From NCBI GenBank assembly GCA_903951595.1, contig CAJBCQ010000264.1, positions 1-36,296 of the forward strand: a stretch of 36,296 nt of DNA, in the 5' to 3' direction. Made by a program: the position numbers and the translations under genes. This DNA is from an uncultured Hyphomicrobiales bacterium (GTDB lineage Bacteria; Pseudomonadota; Alphaproteobacteria; Rhizobiales; Aestuariivirgaceae). Shown piece by piece: positions 1-8,170 of the stretch; within the stretch, counting starts at the first letter, position 1; the number at the start of each line of letters is the position of its first letter. Under the pieces are notes generated by a model. It searched no databases, had not been told where the DNA came from, and saw only the letters and a list, made by a program, of their open reading frames with translations.

Positions 1-1305
1 CGCCTTATCGAGGCGGATATGGGGCAGGCCATGGGTGGGCGGGCGGAAGCGGATGAAGGAGACGGCTTCTTGCAAGCTGCCATCAAAAGCGCGGGCCGCT
101 TCGATAGGCAGATCGCCGGGGAAGATGGCGGCTTGGCTTATACCGTCAAAGGTTTGGTTGCCGATCTTTTCGCCTATTTCTGGCACGCCGGTGATGCAGG
201 CCAGTTCCTCGCCCTTGTCGCGCACGCGGGCTTCTTTTGTGGCGCGTACGGCGGCGATGGCGGTGACGGCGATTTGCGCGCCTGCGAATTGCGCGCGGGT
301 GGCGGCGGTGTCCACGAGCTTGCCGAGAATGCGTTCGAGACGATCGTGGGATGTATGGTGCAGCAGGTCTGCCTTGGTGGCGGCAAAAAGAATACGCTCC
401 ACGCGCTTGCCGAAAATGCGCGAGGTGAAGCTATTGGCACCTTGGCGGAAGGAGGCCAGCACATCGGTAAGCGCGTCAGATAATTCGCTGGCGGTTCCGG
501 TGTTCAGCGCGGTCAGCGTATCCACCAGCACGATCTGGCGATCGAGACGGGCAAGGTGATCGCGGTAGAAGGGCTTTACCACGCGCGCCACGTAAGCCTC
601 ATAGCGGCGGCTCATCAGGGCGGCGAGTGAGTTAGGCTGGATGGGGCCGTCCTGCAATTTGAGGGGGGCGAAGGTGAGCAGTGGTGAGCCTTCCAAGTCG
701 CCGGGCATCTGGAAACGGCCGGGGGTGCCTTGGCCGTGCTTGGTGAATATCTGGGCGCCAGCCAGAGCCAGCGTTTCATCCGCAGGCACATCGGCCTGTT
801 CGAGGGGAATGGTGGGGTGCTTTTTGAGTGTCGCTGCACTCCATTGGGCATAGGTCTGTTTCATCAGCGGCAGGTCGAGCAGCCATTCGCCGGGATAATC
901 GATGATGTCGATATGGAGCTGACGCGGATCGCGCTCGCCGCCGAAGATTCCGCGCGTTTCAACTTCCAGCGTGAGGCGAAGCTGGCTTAAGCGGCGGGTG
1001 CTTTCGGGCCAGTGGCGATCAGGGCCGGTGAGGGCGGCGATGTGATCCTCATAGGCAAAGCGTGGCAGGCCGAGGTCGGGCTGGGGTTCGAGCCACGCAC
1101 GGCGGATGCGGTTTTTCGATTGGGCGGTGAGCAGCGGCAGGCGCGCGTTGGTGGTGAGCGCGTGGACGAGGGCTGTGATGAATACGGTTTTTCCGGCCCG
1201 CGAAAGCCCCGTCACGCCAAGGCGGATCGAAGGGCTTGCCAAGTTCGCGGCAAAGTCGCGCACACCGCCGATGGCGATGCGGGTGTCATCCAAGATGTTG
1301 GTCAT
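1..1305 (-). CDS. YcjX/DUF463-family P-loop GTP-binding protein, C-terminus cut by window edge
   Basis: The ORF track omits this gene because it runs off the window, but the minus strand is open from an ATG at 1303-1305 to base 1, giving 435 residues without a stop. A Walker A motif lies near residues 33-41 (GLSRAGKT) close to the N-terminus. It is followed by stretches typical of the YcjX-like family, including a DxPGEW-type motif (IIDYPGEW) and a late ATKADLL stretch in the position of a G4 (NKxD-like) motif. Known YcjX proteins are somewhat longer, so a few tens of C-terminal residues should lie outside. The family is a stress-associated nucleotide-binding protein of uncertain function, often paired with a DUF697 membrane protein; that partner would lie beyond the window. 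It is the last visible gene of a minus-strand run starting at 3745, 125 bases after the phosphatase gene. Family assignment is firm; cellular role is not. Confidence 0.85.
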   Translation of the reverse strand, partial: MTNILDDTRIAIGGVRDFAANLASPSIRLGVTGLSRAGKTVFITALVHALTTNARLPLLTAQSKNRIRRAWLEPQPDLGLPRFAYEDHIAALTGPDRHWPESTRRLSQLRLTLEVETRGIFGGERDPRQLHIDIIDYPGEWLLDLPLMKQTYAQWSAATLKKHPTIPLEQADVPADETLALAGAQIFTKHGQGTPGRFQMPGDLEGSPLLTFAPLKLQDGPIQPNSLAALMSRRYEAYVARVVKPFYRDHLARLDRQIVLVDTLTALNTGTASELSDALTDVLASFRQGANSFTSRIFGKRVERILFAATKADLLHHTSHDRLERILGKLVDTAATRAQFAGAQIAVTAIAAVRATKEARVRDKGEELACITGVPEIGEKIGNQTFDGISQAAIFPGDLPIEAARAFDGSLQEAVSFIRFRPPTHGLPHIRLDKA

Positions 1306-1430
1306 GCTCACGGGGCGAGATGTGGGGAGGGTGGGCGGAAAAAGCAAGGGTCAGGCTTTGCAGGGATGATTCCGGAAGCGGGGGTAAGTTGTTGGTTTGG
1401 AGCGGAAAAGAAAGATAGCGGGTTTCCCGC

Positions 1431-1949
1431 TTATTCCCCGCCCTTCGGCGTCAGGAAACTCTCCAATCGTCCACCACCCACGCCAATCATTGACCAATCT
1501 GGCAGATCAAAGGCCAGCACGGCCATCGCTGCTGTGGGGTATTTGCCGCGCATCTCGCTGAGGGCTTGGGGGTCTGAGCCGTGGCCGGATAGGCGTAGGG
1601 CGAGTGAATGAACCGAAGGGTTATGGCCGATGATCATGAGGGTCGCGATCTCGCGGCCTTCCTTGGCAATGGCTTCGAGATAGGGTGAGCCATCACCAAA
1701 AGCATAGAGGCTTTCGCGCAAGATGACGGGTGGGGTGGTGCCCATTCCCGCCATCACTTGCGCCAGCGTTTGCCGCGTGCGGGTGGCGGGTGAGCATAAT
1801 ATTTGGCCAGGGATGAGCTGGTTTTTCGCCAGCTTCTGGCCTGCCGCGAAGGCCGCCTTCAGGCCGCGTTCGGTGAGGGCGCGTTCCTTGTCCGGGCCAT
1901 CACCTTCCGCCACTGCCTTGGCGTGCCGCATGATGATAAGCCGGAGCAT
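1431..1949 (-). CDS. SixA-like histidine phosphatase family protein
   Basis: This 172-residue protein opens with the RHG-type signature MRHAKA at residues 7-12, where the His is the phospho-acceptor of the histidine phosphatase (phosphoglycerate mutase) superfamily. The Arg-bearing segment CSPATRTRQT at about 52-61 and the second catalytic His in IGHNPS (about 107-112) complete the active site. The short length and absence of a kinase or mutase insertion point to the SixA branch, which dephosphorylates phosphohistidine on proteins such as HPt domains or PTS components; the substrate here is unknown. It lies 11 bases downstream of metA on the same strand and is probably co-transcribed with it. 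No signal peptide is visible, so it should be cytoplasmic. Another possibility is a small-molecule phosphatase of the same fold. Confidence 0.85.
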   Translation of the reverse strand: MLRLIIMRHAKAVAEGDGPDKERALTERGLKAAFAAGQKLAKNQLIPGQILCSPATRTRQTLAQVMAGMGTTPPVILRESLYAFGDGSPYLEAIAKEGREIATLMIIGHNPSVHSLALRLSGHGSDPQALSEMRGKYPTAAMAVLAFDLPDWSMIGVGGGRLESFLTPKGGE

Positions 1950-1960
1950 GGTGTCCTCGT

Positions 1961-2881
1961 TCAGCGTTTGCCGATATCGGCCAGATGATAGGGGGTGGAT
2001 TGGTATAGCTCGTTCAGCCAGTTGGCGAAAAGCAAATGGGCATGGCTGCGCCAGCGGTTGCTGGGCTCGCGGTTCGGGTCATCATCGGGGAAGTAGTTGC
2101 AGGGCAGGGCTATGGGCTTGCCGGCTTTCCGATCCCGCCAATATTCAGCGCCCAGGGTGCCCGTGTCATATTCGACATGGTTGAACATATAAAGGCAGCG
2201 GTGCTTGTGGTCGGCGATGAGGCACAGGCCCGCATCATCGCTTTCGGCCAGCACTTCAAGGCTTGGATCGTTGGGCAAATCGGCGCGGCGCACTTCCGTC
2301 CAGCGCGAAACGGGGATGGCGAAATCATCCGAGAAGCCGCGCAAATAGGGTGAGGCGGGGTTCAGATTATGGTGGTTGAACACGCCGAATTGCTTGTGCG
2401 GCAGCGCATATTTGGGAACGCCGTGGAAATGGTGCAGGGCTGCTTGTGCGCCCCAGCAGATGTGCATGGCGGATTGGACGTTGGTTTGCGTCCAATCAAA
2501 AATCTGCTTCAGCTCGTTCCAATAGGTCACTTCTTCGAACGGCATCAACTCCACGGGGGCACCGGTGATCACAAGCCCGTCGAATTTCTCATGCGCCACA
2601 TCCGCAAAGTCGCGGTAGAAGGCGAGCATGTGTTCGGCAGACGTGTTTTTAGGTGTGTGCGCCGTCATCTTGATGAGCGTCATCTCGATTTGCAGCGGAT
2701 TGGCACCGAGAAGGCGGGCGAATTGTGTTTCGGTGCGGATTTTGTCCGGCATCAGGTTGAGCAGACCAATGCGTAATGGACGGATGTCCTGACGCGCGGC
2801 CTGACCTTCGGTCATCAGCATCACGCCTTCTGTTTCCAGAATGGAGCGGGCGGGCAAATCGTCGGGAATTTTGATGGGCAT
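1961..2881 (-). CDS. metA: Homoserine O-acetyltransferase (MetA/HTS family)
   Basis: The 306-residue protein acylates L-homoserine, the first committed step of methionine synthesis in the cytoplasm. All catalytic residues fall at the family's standard numbers: nucleophile Cys142 in HICWGAQA, Lys163, His235 and Glu237 in NHVEYDT. Residue 111 is Glu ([10 protein letters not shown]). Published work on the Bacillus cereus enzyme showed Glu111 favours acetyl-CoA and Gly111 favours succinyl-CoA, so despite the traditional name succinyltransferase this is predicted to make O-acetylhomoserine. Length is normal. The ATG lies 3 bases after the stop of the upstream ATPase gene, so the two are translationally close. 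Alphaproteobacterial metA is often preceded by a SAM-II riboswitch, but the 3-base spacing leaves no room for one here, and none was seen upstream of the ATPase. Confidence 0.95.
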   Translation of the reverse strand: MPIKIPDDLPARSILETEGVMLMTEGQAARQDIRPLRIGLLNLMPDKIRTETQFARLLGANPLQIEMTLIKMTAHTPKNTSAEHMLAFYRDFADVAHEKFDGLVITGAPVELMPFEEVTYWNELKQIFDWTQTNVQSAMHICWGAQAALHHFHGVPKYALPHKQFGVFNHHNLNPASPYLRGFSDDFAIPVSRWTEVRRADLPNDPSLEVLAESDDAGLCLIADHKHRCLYMFNHVEYDTGTLGAEYWRDRKAGKPIALPCNYFPDDDPNREPSNRWRSHAHLLFANWLNELYQSTPYHLADIGKR

Positions 2882-2884
2882 GGG

Positions 2885-3745
2885 TCAGCGTTTGTCGATG
2901 ATGCGGGAGATGAGGTCGGTGAAGTTCTTTTCGGCTTTGAGGGCTGGAATGTCTTCCATCTCGATTACATAGCCGAAATTCTTGGCGATGGTTTCATAGA
3001 GCGGAATGCGGTGGTGCAGCAGTTCCTCAAAGCCCCAGGCGGCAAAATCATCCGGGTCTACCGCATCATCCGAAGCGATGGATTTGAGCTTTTTGTATTC
3101 GGCCCATTTGGCGTTGAGAAAGCCCGGCTCATAATACATGGGCTTGGGGCTTTTGCGGAAACGGTCCACCAGCATGCGGGCATGTTCGGGCGTGCCGCGG
3201 ATGTAGAGAAGCAGGGTGTTTTCGGCCAGTGAGGCCAGAACGGGATCGGCCGGATTTTCCGGGTTCACCACTTCGCACAGGCTGCCGCCGCTGTCGCAGA
3301 TGAAGTGTTCATAGCCATAAATCTCGCGCGCTTTGCGCACGAAATCGGGCACATCCAGCAAGGCTGCCACTTCGGCTTCCCGGTGCTGGGCCTGACGGCG
3401 CTTATATTCGGCAAAGCTGATGCCGCCTAATTCCGGGTTGCCGGGCTTGCCGAGATAGGTGGAAAGCGGGTCGAGATTTTCGAAGGTGATGTTCGATGAG
3501 ATGTAGATCGAGTCTGTTTTCAAAAGCTGGCGCAGGAAGGGGTTCTTCATCGCCTCGCGCTTGAAATTATCAACGATATGCTCGCCCATATAACGGGTGC
3601 CGATGCGGTAATCGACCGAGTAGTGGAACCAGCCAGCATCCCGAAGCAATTGCGCCAGCGTGGTTTTGCCCACCCCGGACATGCCAAAAATGGTCACTGC
3701 CTTGTGTGGCAGGGCGATGAAGTCTTGGGCCGATTTGAAGCGCAT
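2885..3745 (-). CDS. Conserved alphaproteobacterial P-loop ATPase
   Basis: The protein has a clear Walker A motif GMSGVGKTT about 20 residues after the chosen start, followed by a nucleotide-kinase-like segment (YSVDYRIGTRYMGEHI). A later GYEHFICDSGGSLCE stretch could carry the Walker B function, so it resembles shikimate/nucleoside-kinase-fold ATPases. I do not recognise a characterised homologue; similar proteins are usually named simply ATPase. The track ORF begins at 3802, but the extra 19 residues are unlike a folded N-terminus. A start at 3802 would also leave only 31 bases to the divergent SDR gene, so the ATG at 3745 (MRFKSAQDF) is preferred. Neither start has a strong Shine-Dalgarno. 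It heads the minus-strand run ATPase-metA-phosphatase; the tight 3-base spacing to metA suggests joint expression, not a proven metabolic link. Confidence 0.75.
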   Translation of the reverse strand: MRFKSAQDFIALPHKAVTIFGMSGVGKTTLAQLLRDAGWFHYSVDYRIGTRYMGEHIVDNFKREAMKNPFLRQLLKTDSIYISSNITFENLDPLSTYLGKPGNPELGGISFAEYKRRQAQHREAEVAALLDVPDFVRKAREIYGYEHFICDSGGSLCEVVNPENPADPVLASLAENTLLLYIRGTPEHARMLVDRFRKSPKPMYYEPGFLNAKWAEYKKLKSIASDDAVDPDDFAAWGFEELLHHRIPLYETIAKNFGYVIEMEDIPALKAEKNFTDLISRIIDKR

Positions 3746-3833
3746 GGGGCGGGTTTCCGGGCGAATGTCAGGGGTTCTTCCTAGACCAGAGCGGGCTTGC
3801 ATGCAAAGCTCATAGAAAACAGGAGAAGCTCAC

Positions 3834-4601
3834 ATGGCCGGAAGACTTAAGGGACGCGCAACCATCGTGACCGGGGCGGCGAGCGGCATGGGAGCGGCTT
3901 CAGCCAAGCTTTTTGCTGCCGAGGGTGCGCGGGTGGCGGTGGTGGATGTAAATGGGCCGGGGGCGGAAGCAGTGGCCGCGGAAATCCGCTCTGCCGGGGG
4001 CCAAGCCATTGGCATTGCCTGTGATTTGAGCGATGAGGGGCAAGTGGCCCGCGCCATCGGGCAGATTGAGGCGGCGCAGGGGCCAACTTCGGCGCTTTTC
4101 AACCATGCCGGCGGCATCACCATCAAGCCGTTCCTGGAGCTTTCGGTGGCCGACTGGGATCAGCTCATGGACCGGAATGTGAAAAGCATGTTCCTGATGA
4201 CGCGCGCGGCCCTGCCTGGGATGATCAAGGCCGGTGGTGGGTCCATTGTTTGCACCTCGTCCATTTCGGCCGTTTATGCCACCCCGATGGAGGTGCTGTA
4301 TGTGGCCACCAAGGGGGCCTGCCACATGTTTGCGCGCGGCATTGCGGTGGAATTCCGGGATAAGAACATCCGCTGCAACACGGTCTGCCCCGGCTTCATC
4401 AATACCCCGCACGGCCAGCGCGAAATGAAGGAATTGCAGGCTTTGGGGGTGGATGCTTCTGAAGCGGCAATCGCGGCCCAGCAGGGCCGCTTGGGCCAGC
4501 CGCAAGATATTGCAAATGCAGCACTTTTTCTGCTTTCCGACGAAGCGGCCTTCATAACAGGGGCGCATTTGTTCGTCGATGGCGGGTTTTCGGCGGTGTG
4601 A
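3834..4601 (+). CDS. Short-chain dehydrogenase/reductase (SDR) family oxidoreductase
   Basis: A classical 255-residue SDR. The N-terminal Rossmann signature TGAASGMG is at residues 13-20, Asp38 at the end of beta-2 (VVDVN) suggests NAD(H) rather than NADP(H), and NHAG at 90-93 stands in for the usual NNAG. The catalytic residues are Ser143, Tyr156 and Lys160 (YVATK), with Asn115 in the expected place. The PG motif after the active site (CPGFINTP) and the C-terminal [12 protein letters not shown] are standard. The substrate cannot be read from sequence; such proteins oxidise or reduce secondary alcohols, sugars or acyl groups. The start has AGGAGAAG about 7 bases upstream of the ATG. It is divergent from the ATPase gene and followed by dksA after about 110 bases; no terminator was found between them. 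Confidence 0.9.
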   Translation: MAGRLKGRATIVTGAASGMGAASAKLFAAEGARVAVVDVNGPGAEAVAAEIRSAGGQAIGIACDLSDEGQVARAIGQIEAAQGPTSALFNHAGGITIKPFLELSVADWDQLMDRNVKSMFLMTRAALPGMIKAGGGSIVCTSSISAVYATPMEVLYVATKGACHMFARGIAVEFRDKNIRCNTVCPGFINTPHGQREMKELQALGVDASEAAIAAQQGRLGQPQDIANAALFLLSDEAAFITGAHLFVDGGFSAV

Positions 4602-4709
4602 GATAATTTTGTCTTAACCAAGCCTATTGTGAAGCCCCGGTCCCATGGATATATAGGCCCAAACTTCGGGGGTACCGGAGCATTTTTCCGGAACAGACAG
4701 GACTATTCG

Positions 4710-5126
4710 ATGGCAATCGAAATCGACGGCGATTACCGTCCTTCGGAAGACGAACCGTTCATGAATGAGCGGCAGCGGGTTTATTTCCGCAAAAAGCTCA
4801 ACGACTGGAAAGACGAGATCCTGCGCGAAAGCGCCCAGACGCTGGAGCATTTGCAGGACGAAAACCACGTTCTTCCTGATATTGTGGACCGGGCTTCCTC
4901 AGAAACCGACCGGGCGCTGGAATTGCGTACCCGCGACCGGCAGCGCAAGCTGATTTCCAAGATCGAAGCGGCATTGTCGCGCATCGAGGACGGTACTTAT
5001 GGCTATTGCGAGGAAACGGGCGAGCCCATTTCGCTCAAGCGCCTGAGTGCCCGGCCGATCGCCACCCTGTCGATCGAGGCGCAGGAGCGCCATGAGCGGC
5101 GCGAGCGGGTTTACCGGGACGATTGA
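4710..5126 (+). CDS. dksA: RNA polymerase-binding transcription factor DksA
   Basis: DksA binds the secondary channel of RNA polymerase and, with ppGpp, reprograms transcription during the stringent response. The track ORF starts at 4629, but the conserved protein starts at the ATG at 4710 (MAIEIDGDYRPSE), which has AGGA 7 bases upstream; that gives 138 residues, a normal length. The coiled-coil part contains the acidic tip segment DIVDRASSETDRALE, followed by the globular C-terminus with GTYGYCEETGEPI. In E. coli the finger has four Cys; here only one Cys remains (CEET, and ARPIATLSIE in place of the second pair). This is the usual reduced-cysteine form of many alphaproteobacteria, so it probably folds without zinc. 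It sits next to a FliO-like gene and cckA, an arrangement I recall from other Hyphomicrobiales. Confidence 0.95.
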   Translation: MAIEIDGDYRPSEDEPFMNERQRVYFRKKLNDWKDEILRESAQTLEHLQDENHVLPDIVDRASSETDRALELRTRDRQRKLISKIEAALSRIEDGTYGYCEETGEPISLKRLSARPIATLSIEAQERHERRERVYRDD

Positions 5127-5135
5127 TCCTTTCCA

Positions 5136-5546
5136 TCACCGAAAGGTGGGATCGGTTGGAATTTCGCCTTCCGGTGGCACAGCGCGCAAATGCGGCGCGC
5201 GCTGGGCTGCGGTTCGGGGCGGGGCAGTTGGTTGCTCGTCATTTTCGTTGCGGAACAGGCTGCCAGCGGCCAGCGTCGGTTCGGCCTCCGACTTGTTATA
5301 GGCCTTTTCGATCAGCAAATCCTGCGCGCCGCCGATGAGCAGCAAATGCTCGGTATTATCGCGGCGTACGATGACGAGGCGGCGGCTTTTGTCTACTTCA
5401 CAATAGTCGATGACTGAAAGCCGACCCAGGCGCCGGGCCGTGAGTGCGCCACGGGCGCGCAGCACGAATAGCACAATGGCCAGCACGACGATGATGGCTC
5501 CGGCCACGGTGGAGATGGCCAAAAGGTTCTCAAATCCAGCGCCCAT
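5136..5546 (-). CDS. FliO/MopB-like single-pass membrane protein
   Basis: This 136-residue protein has one N-terminal transmembrane segment at about residues 9-29 (LLAISTVAGAIIVVLAIVLF). A small domain follows with the pattern LSVIDYCEVDKSRRLVIVRR, then EHLLLIGGAQDLLIE, which resembles the FliO domain of the flagellar export gate. A proline-rich, probably disordered C-terminus closes it. In alphaproteobacteria such proteins occur beside dksA and cckA without other flagellar genes, so a flagellar role is not supported by this context; it may have been named by domain similarity alone. It converges on dksA, with 9 bases between the stops, and is divergent from cckA, with 89 bases between the starts. 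Orientation should be N-out with the domain in the cytoplasm. Function unknown. Confidence 0.75.
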   Translation of the reverse strand: MGAGFENLLAISTVAGAIIVVLAIVLFVLRARGALTARRLGRLSVIDYCEVDKSRRLVIVRRDNTEHLLLIGGAQDLLIEKAYNKSEAEPTLAAGSLFRNENDEQPTAPPRTAAQRAPHLRAVPPEGEIPTDPTFR

Positions 5547-5635
5547 CGCTGTTTCCTTTCTTAACTGGGGGCCAAAAACCTTGGCCCGCGAACTTCGTTT
5601 CCATACCTTCTATACTCCGAGCCGAATCGAGAGGC

Positions 5636-8170
5636 ATGCTGAAAATAATGGACACAAACGGAGCCATGGATTTGCGCGCGGGCGCGGCGGCCGGAAAGGG
5701 TGGCGGCGGGCGATCTTTTGCGGGCATTTTGATCGCGTTGCTGCTGGCTGTGGCCTGTGCGGCGGCGGCTTATGCCTTCCGTGGTGATACGCCCTTGTGG
5801 ATGGTGGCCCTTGCCGGTTTTGGCTCATTCATGGGGCTTTTGTTCCTGGTTGGAATTGCCGCCGGGTTTGTTCATGTCGGCAGCCTGCCGCGCCAAAGGG
5901 CGTTTTATGACGGGCTATTTGAGGCGCTGGGGGACGCGCTTGTGGTGACGGATGCGCGCGGGCGCGCCATTTATGCAAATTCCGCCTATCGCGCGCTTTT
6001 GGCGCAAGCCGGGCTGCCGCGCCAGGTGGGCGTGGAGAATCTTTATTCCGGCTATCCGGAAATCGCGGAGCGCATTTATCGATTGTCGCAGGCCGCGCGC
6101 GAGGGGCGTGAGGGGCGTGAGGATGTGCGGTTGGCGGCAGGCTCTGCTGCGGCAGGCGCAAAGCCGGATCGGGCGGTGTGGCTGAGCCTGAGTGTTGCAC
6201 CCATCGCGGCGGGCCAAGGCAAGCATACGCTGTGGCGGCACACCGACATCACGGCTGAGCGCAGCCAGCAGGAGCATGCTTTTGGTCGCCTGCAACATAT
6301 CATCAATTATCTCGACCACGCGCCATCTGGCTTTTTTTCCACGGCTGCTGATGGCCGCATCGAATATGTGAACGCCACCTTGGCAGGCTGGCTGGAACTT
6401 GACCTAGCGCAAACTTCCGATGGATCGCTGAAGCTGGCTGATATCGTTACCCGTGAGGGTGCCAAGGTTATTCTGGGCCTTGCCCCAGCCTCCGCAGGTG
6501 AGAGTGCGCGCACGGAAGTTTTTGATCTCGATTTGCGCGGGCGTGGGGGGCAGATCATTCCGGCGCGGGTGATCCATCGGGTCGAGTTTGATGAGCGCGG
6601 CATGCTGCTGCCGTCGCGCTCCATTGTGCTCGACCGGCGTTCAGAAAGCACGCAAGGGGCCGCCCATGCTGAAGCGCGGCTTTCGCGGCTGTTCAATGAT
6701 GCGCCCATCGGCATGGCGATGGTGGACGGCCAAGGCCGTATTACCAATGCCAACACCTCTTTCCTGAAATTAAGCCCTGAAGCGCGGCGCGGCGCGGTGC
6801 TGGAGCAGATTGTGACCGAGGGTGGCAGGCGGGCGCTGCGGGCGGCTCTTTCGGGCGTGTATCAGGGTGGGCAAAACCCGGTACAGGCGGCGGATGTGAG
6901 CTTTATGGGCGACCAGCCGCGTTCGGTGCAGATGTTTGTTTCGCGCGGTGAAGATGGCGGGCCGGGGCAGGGGGTTGTGGTGTTCGCGGTGGATATGACC
7001 GCACATCGGGCGTTGGAAATCCAGTTGGCGCAGAGCCAGAAAATGCAGGCCATTGGCCAGCTTGCCGGTGGCGTGGCGCATGATTTCAACAATGTGCTGA
7101 CGGCCATTATCGGCTTTTCCGATTTGCTGCTGGCGCGGCATCGGGCGACCGATCCGGCCTTCCAAGACATTATGAACATCAAGCAGAATGCCAATCGTGC
7201 CGCCAATCTGGTGCGCCAGTTGCTGGCATTCTCGCGCCGCCAGACATTGCGGCCGGAGGTCTTGTCGCTGACCGATGTGATTGCCGATCTGGGCAATTTG
7301 CTGGGACGGTTGCTGGGCGAGAAGGTGGAGCTGAAAGTTTCACATGCGCGCGATGTGGGCCATGTGAAGGTGGATGTGAACCAGTTCGAGCAGGTGATCA
7401 TGAACCTTGCCGTCAACGCGCGTGACGCCATGCCTGAAGGCGGTGTGTTGACGGTGCGAACGGCCAATGTGGGGCCGGAAGAAGCCGCCAAGGTGCATCC
7501 GGGGCTTATGCCTGCGGGTGATTATGTGCTGTGCGAGGTTTCCGATACCGGCACGGGCATGCCGCCGGAAGTGATGCAGAAAATCTATGAGCCGTTCTTT
7601 TCCACCAAAGAAGTGGGCAAGGGCACGGGGCTGGGGCTTTCCACCGTCTATGGCATTGTGAAGCAGACGGGCGGCTTTATTTTCTGCGACAGCCGCGTTG
7701 GTGAAGGCACCGTGTTCCGCATCTATTTGCCGCGTCACGAACCAGAAGCCGAAGCGGCGCGCGAAGTGGTGAAGGCGGAGCCGGAAAAGCAGGATCTGAC
7801 AGGGCGCGGAACTGTTTTGCTTGTGGAGGACGAAGACGCCGTGCGGGCCTTTGCTTCACGCGCCTTGCAATCGCGCGGGTATAAGGTTGTGGAGGCGGAT
7901 TCTGGTGAAAGCGCCTTGGGCGTGATTGAATCCGGCGAGCCGATTGATCTGGTGCTTTCGGATGTGGTGATGCCGGAAATGGATGGGCCAACCTTGCTGA
8001 AGGAATTGCGCCGCCGGGGCATTAAAACCAAGGTTGTTTTCATTTCCGGCTATGCCGAAGATGCGTTTGAAAAGAATCTCGAAGGCCAGCAGGATTTTGC
8101 CTTCCTGCCCAAGCCCTTCACGCTGAAGCAGCTTGCCGAAACGGTGAAAAAGGCGATGGAGGGCGGCTGA
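5636..8170 (+). CDS. cckA: Cell-cycle hybrid histidine kinase CckA
   Basis: CckA is the membrane kinase/phosphatase that feeds phosphate through ChpT to CtrA and CpdR and controls the alphaproteobacterial cell cycle. The 844-residue protein has two N-terminal transmembrane segments (about 25-45 and 55-75). PAS-like domains lie at about 95-205, 215-330 and 345-450. The HisKA domain has the H-box AGGVAHDFNN at about 480, and the HATPase has an N-box (NLAVNARDAMPEGG), a G1 box (SDTGTGMP) and a G2 box (GKGTGLGLST). The C-terminal receiver starts VLLVEDED, has phospho-acceptor Asp in LVLSDVVMPEMDG and ends FLPKPFTLKQLA. The FEKNLEG segment near the end is distinctive of CckA. It is longer than Caulobacter CckA, with an extra PAS region. 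Translation may start at 5636 or at the in-frame ATG 5648; neither has ideal Shine-Dalgarno spacing. Its stop overlaps the next start by one base. Confidence 0.93.
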   Translation: MLKIMDTNGAMDLRAGAAAGKGGGGRSFAGILIALLLAVACAAAAYAFRGDTPLWMVALAGFGSFMGLLFLVGIAAGFVHVGSLPRQRAFYDGLFEALGDALVVTDARGRAIYANSAYRALLAQAGLPRQVGVENLYSGYPEIAERIYRLSQAAREGREGREDVRLAAGSAAAGAKPDRAVWLSLSVAPIAAGQGKHTLWRHTDITAERSQQEHAFGRLQHIINYLDHAPSGFFSTAADGRIEYVNATLAGWLELDLAQTSDGSLKLADIVTREGAKVILGLAPASAGESARTEVFDLDLRGRGGQIIPARVIHRVEFDERGMLLPSRSIVLDRRSESTQGAAHAEARLSRLFNDAPIGMAMVDGQGRITNANTSFLKLSPEARRGAVLEQIVTEGGRRALRAALSGVYQGGQNPVQAADVSFMGDQPRSVQMFVSRGEDGGPGQGVVVFAVDMTAHRALEIQLAQSQKMQAIGQLAGGVAHDFNNVLTAIIGFSDLLLARHRATDPAFQDIMNIKQNANRAANLVRQLLAFSRRQTLRPEVLSLTDVIADLGNLLGRLLGEKVELKVSHARDVGHVKVDVNQFEQVIMNLAVNARDAMPEGGVLTVRTANVGPEEAAKVHPGLMPAGDYVLCEVSDTGTGMPPEVMQKIYEPFFSTKEVGKGTGLGLSTVYGIVKQTGGFIFCDSRVGEGTVFRIYLPRHEPEAEAAREVVKAEPEKQDLTGRGTVLLVEDEDAVRAFASRALQSRGYKVVEADSGESALGVIESGEPIDLVLSDVVMPEMDGPTLLKELRRRGIKTKVVFISGYAEDAFEKNLEGQQDFAFLPKPFTLKQLAETVKKAMEGG

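Noticed and set aside
3746-3833. SAM-II riboswitch ahead of the ATPase-metA run
   Set aside because: No match to the SAM-II core could be found by eye and there is little room.
5136-5546. A real flagellar FliO with export-gate role
   Set aside because: Only domain similarity supports it; no other flagellar gene is in the window, so only FliO-like is claimed.
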